Shown here piece after piece: positions 5,786-9,113 of a stretch of 9,113 bases of DNA. The translations under genes were made by a program, and so were the position numbers. A model generated the notes under the pieces. The model did not search any database, was not told the DNA's origin, and saw only the letters and a list, made by a program, of their open reading frames with translations. Positions within the stretch are counted from its first letter, which is position 1. The number at the start of each line of letters is the position of its first letter. This stretch comes from Hyphomicrobiaceae bacterium (GTDB lineage: Bacteria > Pseudomonadota > Alphaproteobacteria > Rhizobiales > Hyphomicrobiaceae), in NCBI GenBank assembly GCA_025359005.1, contig JANYHP010000169.1, positions 1-9,113 on the forward strand. Direction: 5' to 3'.

Positions 5786-6988
5786 ATGGACACACTCATC
5801 ACGCCGCCCGTGCCGCCGGTTGTTGCTGCTGAGACGTCGCAGACGCCGCGCATACGGTGGCCGAGGCGCATCCTGACGCTGTCGCAGATCAACCGGCGCC
5901 GCTGGGAAAACTTCAAGGGCAACCGACGCGCCTATCTGAGCCTGTGGGTGTTTCTCGCCGTGTTCGGCGTGTCGCTGGCTGCCGAGTTCGTCGCCAACGA
6001 CAAGCCAATCCTCGTTCGCTACAAGGGCGAGTGGCTGGTGCCGGTGCTGGTGGCCTATCCGGAGGAAAAGTTCGGCGGTTTCCTCGCCATCACCGACTAC
6101 AAGGACCCGGTGATCCTCGACGAGATCCAAGCGAACGGCTGGGCGCTTTGGCCACCGATCCGCTACTCGTATGGGTCGATCAACAAGGATTTTCCGCGGC
6201 TGAAGAATGCGTCGGGGCTGTGCATCGGGTTTCCTGCGCCGCCGCCGTGGGTCGGTCACGACGCCTATTGTGAGGCGACACCCGATCAGGTCCGACGCTT
6301 CGAGGCGTACGGCAATCGCAATTGGCTTGGCACAGACGATCAGGGTCGCGACCTGGTCGCGCGCCTGCTCTATGGGTTTCGCATCTCGGTGCTGTTCGGG
6401 CTCATCCTGACGACGCTGGCGTCAATCGTCGGCATTGCAGCGGGCGCGGTGCAGGGCTATTTCGGCGGCAAGGTCGATCTGTTTTTCCAGCGCTTCATCG
6501 AGATTTGGTCGTCGATGCCGGATCTGTTCGTGCTGATCATCATCTCATCTGTGCTCGTGCCGGGGTTCTGGACGTTGCTGATCATTCTGCTGCTGTTCCA
6601 GTGGGTCAGTCTTGTCGGCGTGGTGCGCGCCGAATTCCTGCGTGGGCGCAATCTCGAATACGTGACGGCCGCGCGCGCGCTAGGGCTGTCCGACGCCAAG
6701 ATCATGTTCAAGCACATCCTGCCGAATGCGATGGTGGCGACGCTGACGTTCCTGCCGTTCAAGCTCACGTCGGCAATCACGTCGCTCACGGCGCTCGACT
6801 TCCTCGGCCTCGGCTTGCCGCCGGGGTCGCCGTCGCTGGGCGAACTGCTGACGCAGTCGACGGCGAATTTGCAGGCGCCGTGGATCGCGCTCGCCGCGTT
6901 CTTTTCCATCGCCGGTCTGCTGAGCCTGTTGATCTTCATCGGTGAAGGCGTGCGCGACGCACTCGACCCCAGAAAGACGTTCCGATGA
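5786..6988 (+). CDS. yejE: YejE, second inner-membrane permease of the peptide ABC transporter
   Basis: A 400-residue permease of the DppC/OppC group, partner of YejB in the channel. A Pro-rich cytoplasmic N-terminus (PPVPPVV) is followed by the OppC-type segment LSQINRRRWENFKGNRRAYLSL and the first membrane helix (about 50-70). A periplasmic domain of roughly 110 residues, typical of YejE and longer than in DppC, then leads to the landmark NWLGTDDQGRDLVARLLYG (179-197), where the transport domain begins with several hydrophobic helices. The EAA loop that docks on YejF lies at about 293-314 (VTAARALGLSDAKIMFKHILPNA). The end LGLGLPPGSPSLGELL and GVRDALDPRK is standard for the family. ATG 5786 has a strong ribosome binding site. 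The stop codon overlaps the yejF start in ATGA (6985-6988), implying coupled translation. Confidence 0.97.
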   Translation: MDTLITPPVPPVVAAETSQTPRIRWPRRILTLSQINRRRWENFKGNRRAYLSLWVFLAVFGVSLAAEFVANDKPILVRYKGEWLVPVLVAYPEEKFGGFLAITDYKDPVILDEIQANGWALWPPIRYSYGSINKDFPRLKNASGLCIGFPAPPPWVGHDAYCEATPDQVRRFEAYGNRNWLGTDDQGRDLVARLLYGFRISVLFGLILTTLASIVGIAAGAVQGYFGGKVDLFFQRFIEIWSSMPDLFVLIIISSVLVPGFWTLLIILLLFQWVSLVGVVRAEFLRGRNLEYVTAARALGLSDAKIMFKHILPNAMVATLTFLPFKLTSAITSLTALDFLGLGLPPGSPSLGELLTQSTANLQAPWIALAAFFSIAGLLSLLIFIGEGVRDALDPRKTFR

Positions 6989-8652
6989 ACCAGCACTTCG
7001 TTCACGAGACTGTCGACCGGGCGAGCCGCGATACGCTGGTGCGCGTGCGCGAACTGTCGGTGGCGTTCGGTCGCGATGAGCGCCAAACGGTGGTCGTCAA
7101 AGGCGTGTCGTTCACGATCCAGCGCGGGGAGACGGTGGCGCTGGTCGGTGAAAGCGGTTCGGGCAAATCCGTTTCGGCGATGTCGATCACGCGATTGCTG
7201 CCCTATCCGGCGGCGTCGCATCCGACCGGCGAAATATTCTTCGAGGGCCAGGATCTCTTACGCGCGACGGATGCCGAACTGCGCACCATTCGCGGGCGGC
7301 GCATTTCCAATATCTTCCAGGAGCCGATGACGTCGCTCAATCCGCTGCACACCATCGAGCGGCAGGTGACGGAAGTGCTGAAGATTCATCGCGGCCTGGA
7401 TGATGCAAGCGCGCGGGCGCGTATGCTTGCACTGCTGCGCCGCGTCGGCATTCGCGAGCCGGAGAAGCGGCTCGGCGCCTATCCGCATCAGCTTTCCGGC
7501 GGGCAACGTCAGCGCGTGATGATTGCCATGGCGCTGGCGAACGAGCCGGATCTTTTGATCGCCGACGAACCCACGACGGCACTCGATGTGACGATCCAGG
7601 CGCAGATCCTCGTACTGCTTGGCGAATTGAAAGCCGAAACGGGCATGGCGATGTTACTGATCACGCACGACCTCAGCATTGTGCGGAAGCTCGCCGAACG
7701 CGTCTACGTGATGCGAGCTGGGGAAATTGTCGAGGAAGGCCCGACAGAGCAAATCTTTGCGACGCCGAAGCATCCCTATACGCGGATGCTGATCTCGGCG
7801 GAACCGAAGGGCAAGGCGCCCGAGGCGCAGCCAGATGCGCCCATCGTGGTCTCGACAGACGAGCTCAAGGTGTGGTTTCCGATCAAGCACGGATTGCTTC
7901 GCCGTACGGTGGATCACGTCAAGGCCGTGGACGGCGTGTCGCTGACGCTGCGGGCTGGCGAGACCGTCGGTGTGGTGGGCGAATCGGGGTCGGGCAAGAC
8001 CACGCTGGGGCTGGCGATCCTGCGGCTTATCGCGTCGCAAGGGCCCATTGTCTATCTCGGCCGCCGCATCGACGGGGCCGACAGTGCGGCGATGCGGCCG
8101 CTGCGCCGCGAGATGCAGATCGTTTTCCAGGACCCTTATGGATCGCTGTCGCCGCGCCTGTCGGTGGGGCAAATCATCGAGGAAGGGCTGACGATCCAGT
8201 TCCCCAATCTCGACGCGGACGAAAGGCGGCGGCGCGTATCAGCGTCGCTGGAAGCCGTCGGCCTCAAGGGCGATATGCAGGATCGCTATCCGCACGAGTT
8301 CTCCGGTGGTCAGCGGCAACGCATCGCCATCGCGCGCGCCATGGTCCTGGAGCCGAAGTTCGTCATGCTGGATGAGCCGACCAGCGCACTCGACATGAGT
8401 GTGCAGGCGCAGATCGTCGATCTGCTGCGCGATCTGCAGCGTGCGCGGGGTTTGTCATATCTGTTTATTTCGCATGATCTGCGCGTGGTGCGCGCGTTGG
8501 CCAATTACGTCATCGTGCTGAAGGGCGGTCGCATTGTCGAGCAGGGACCGGCGAAGTCGATCTTCGAGACGCCGCGCGAGGACTACACCAAGGCGCTGCT
8601 GGCGGCGGCGTTCAATCTGGAAGTGGCTGGTGGCGAGGCGGCTGCGACATGA
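6985..8652 (+). CDS. yejF: YejF, double-domain ATPase of the peptide ABC transporter
   Basis: A 555-residue cytoplasmic protein with two fused ABC ATPase domains (a DppD-DppF fusion) that powers the YejB-YejE channel. Domain 1: Walker A GESGSGKS (55-62), Q-loop in NIFQEPMTSLNP, signature LSGGQRQR (from 170), Walker B ending ADEP (Asp194-Glu195), H-loop His228. The oligopeptide-transporter tail with HPYTRML follows, then a short linker. Domain 2 begins near 289: Walker A GESGSGKT (332-339), Q-loop in IVFQDPYGSLSP, signature FSGGQRQR (from 439), Walker B LDEP (Asp463-Glu464), H-loop His497. Both sites keep all catalytic motifs, so two active ATP sites are expected. The length fits the family (E. 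coli YejF is about 530). ATG 6985 overlaps the yejE stop, and the stop codon overlaps the next start in a second ATGA (8649-8652). Confidence 0.98.
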   Translation: MNQHFVHETVDRASRDTLVRVRELSVAFGRDERQTVVVKGVSFTIQRGETVALVGESGSGKSVSAMSITRLLPYPAASHPTGEIFFEGQDLLRATDAELRTIRGRRISNIFQEPMTSLNPLHTIERQVTEVLKIHRGLDDASARARMLALLRRVGIREPEKRLGAYPHQLSGGQRQRVMIAMALANEPDLLIADEPTTALDVTIQAQILVLLGELKAETGMAMLLITHDLSIVRKLAERVYVMRAGEIVEEGPTEQIFATPKHPYTRMLISAEPKGKAPEAQPDAPIVVSTDELKVWFPIKHGLLRRTVDHVKAVDGVSLTLRAGETVGVVGESGSGKTTLGLAILRLIASQGPIVYLGRRIDGADSAAMRPLRREMQIVFQDPYGSLSPRLSVGQIIEEGLTIQFPNLDADERRRRVSASLEAVGLKGDMQDRYPHEFSGGQRQRIAIARAMVLEPKFVMLDEPTSALDMSVQAQIVDLLRDLQRARGLSYLFISHDLRVVRALANYVIVLKGGRIVEQGPAKSIFETPREDYTKALLAAAFNLEVAGGEAAAT

Positions 8653-9113
8653 CTCTGTTGCTCGACATCAATGGTGCCGACGACAGCTGGTCGCCGCTTC
8701 GCTGGCAGGCGCGGTTTCAGGCAGAGCTTGCAGGCTGGCGGGTCGTGCGACGCGGCGTGGATGTCTACGAGGCGGGTGATCTTCAGTATGCGGCCGTGTG
8801 GAAGCCGGTTCCGGGTGCGCTTGCAGCGTGCAAGAATTTGCGGGCAATTTTCAATCTGGGCGCGGGCGTGGATGCGGTGCTGGCGGACACGACGTTGCCG
8901 GCAGTGCCGCTGGTGCGCGTCGTCAATGACGATCTGACGCGGCGCATGGTCGAGTATGTGGTGCTGCACGTTCTGCTGCATCATCGCCGCTTGCCGATGC
9001 TGCTGGCGTCGCAGCGGGAGAAGCGATGGGAGGCGAAGGATCAGTGGGCGGCGAGCGCGGTGCGCGTCGGCATCATGGGGCTTGGCGAACTGGGTCGCGC
9101 TGCGGCCGATGTG
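8649..9113 (+). CDS. ghrA: GhrA-like glyoxylate/hydroxypyruvate reductase (3' end missing)
   Basis: The first 155 codons of a D-2-hydroxyacid dehydrogenase, open to the window end. The protein begins MTLLLDINGADDSW and shows the GhrA landmarks AVWKPVPGAL, LRAIFNLGAGVDAVL, VPLVRVVNDDLTRRMVEYV and, from about residue 139, VGIMGLGELGR. The last holds the GxGxxG nucleotide-binding turn of the Rossmann domain. GhrA reduces glyoxylate to glycolate and hydroxypyruvate to D-glycerate with NADPH in the cytoplasm. The catalytic Arg, Glu and His of the family lie in the part not visible, so activity cannot be judged. The start overlaps the yejF stop as ATGA, so it should be translated by coupling to the transporter genes. 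A link between peptide import and this reductase is not obvious; the substrate could be another 2-keto acid, for example from amino-acid breakdown (inference). Confidence 0.9.
   Translation, partial: MTLLLDINGADDSWSPLRWQARFQAELAGWRVVRRGVDVYEAGDLQYAAVWKPVPGALAACKNLRAIFNLGAGVDAVLADTTLPAVPLVRVVNDDLTRRMVEYVVLHVLLHHRRLPMLLASQREKRWEAKDQWAASAVRVGIMGLGELGRAAADV

Overview
The window is GC-rich, densely packed and entirely plus-strand. Codon use, the Yej-type transporter organisation and the upstream class I cytochrome c suggest an alphaproteobacterium, most likely of the order Hyphomicrobiales (Rhizobiales). That placement is an inference from gene content and protein resemblance, with no marker gene to confirm it.

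Layout: (1) The 3' part of a membrane-type cytochrome c gene (1-374) is closed by a strong intrinsic-terminator hairpin (402-436). (2) An intergenic leader (437-582) holds a small dyad and probably the promoter of what follows. (3) Two adjacent, diverged genes for family-5 periplasmic peptide-binding proteins of the YejA type follow (583-2448 and 2466-4472). (4) A 206-bp gap (4473-4678) contains a nearly perfect 20-bp tandem repeat array and then a GC-rich hairpin. (5) The transporter core follows: permease yejB (4679-5782), permease yejE (5786-6988) and the double-ATPase yejF (6985-8652). (6) The 5' part of a ghrA-like 2-hydroxyacid dehydrogenase gene (8649-9113) runs off the window end.

How it works together: the two YejA-like proteins would capture peptides in the periplasm and deliver them to a single YejB-YejE channel driven by YejF. 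In enterobacteria YejABEF imports oligopeptides and the peptide-nucleotide antibiotic microcin C; in Brucella and Sinorhizobium homologous systems are linked to tolerance of host antimicrobial peptides. The yejB-yejE-yejF-ghrA part is tightly coupled (3-nt gap, then two 4-nt ATGA overlaps), so ghrA appears to be translated with the transporter. The repeat and hairpin gap separates the binding-protein genes from the membrane and ATPase genes and could set their relative expression.

The core system is a known family. The less ordinary points are the 20-bp repeat array with a dyad in each unit, the adjoining hairpin, the unusually long N-terminus of the second binding protein, the diverged binding-protein pair and the translational coupling to a hydroxyacid dehydrogenase. 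I see no RNA gene, CRISPR array, insertion sequence or clear sign of a wholly new system.
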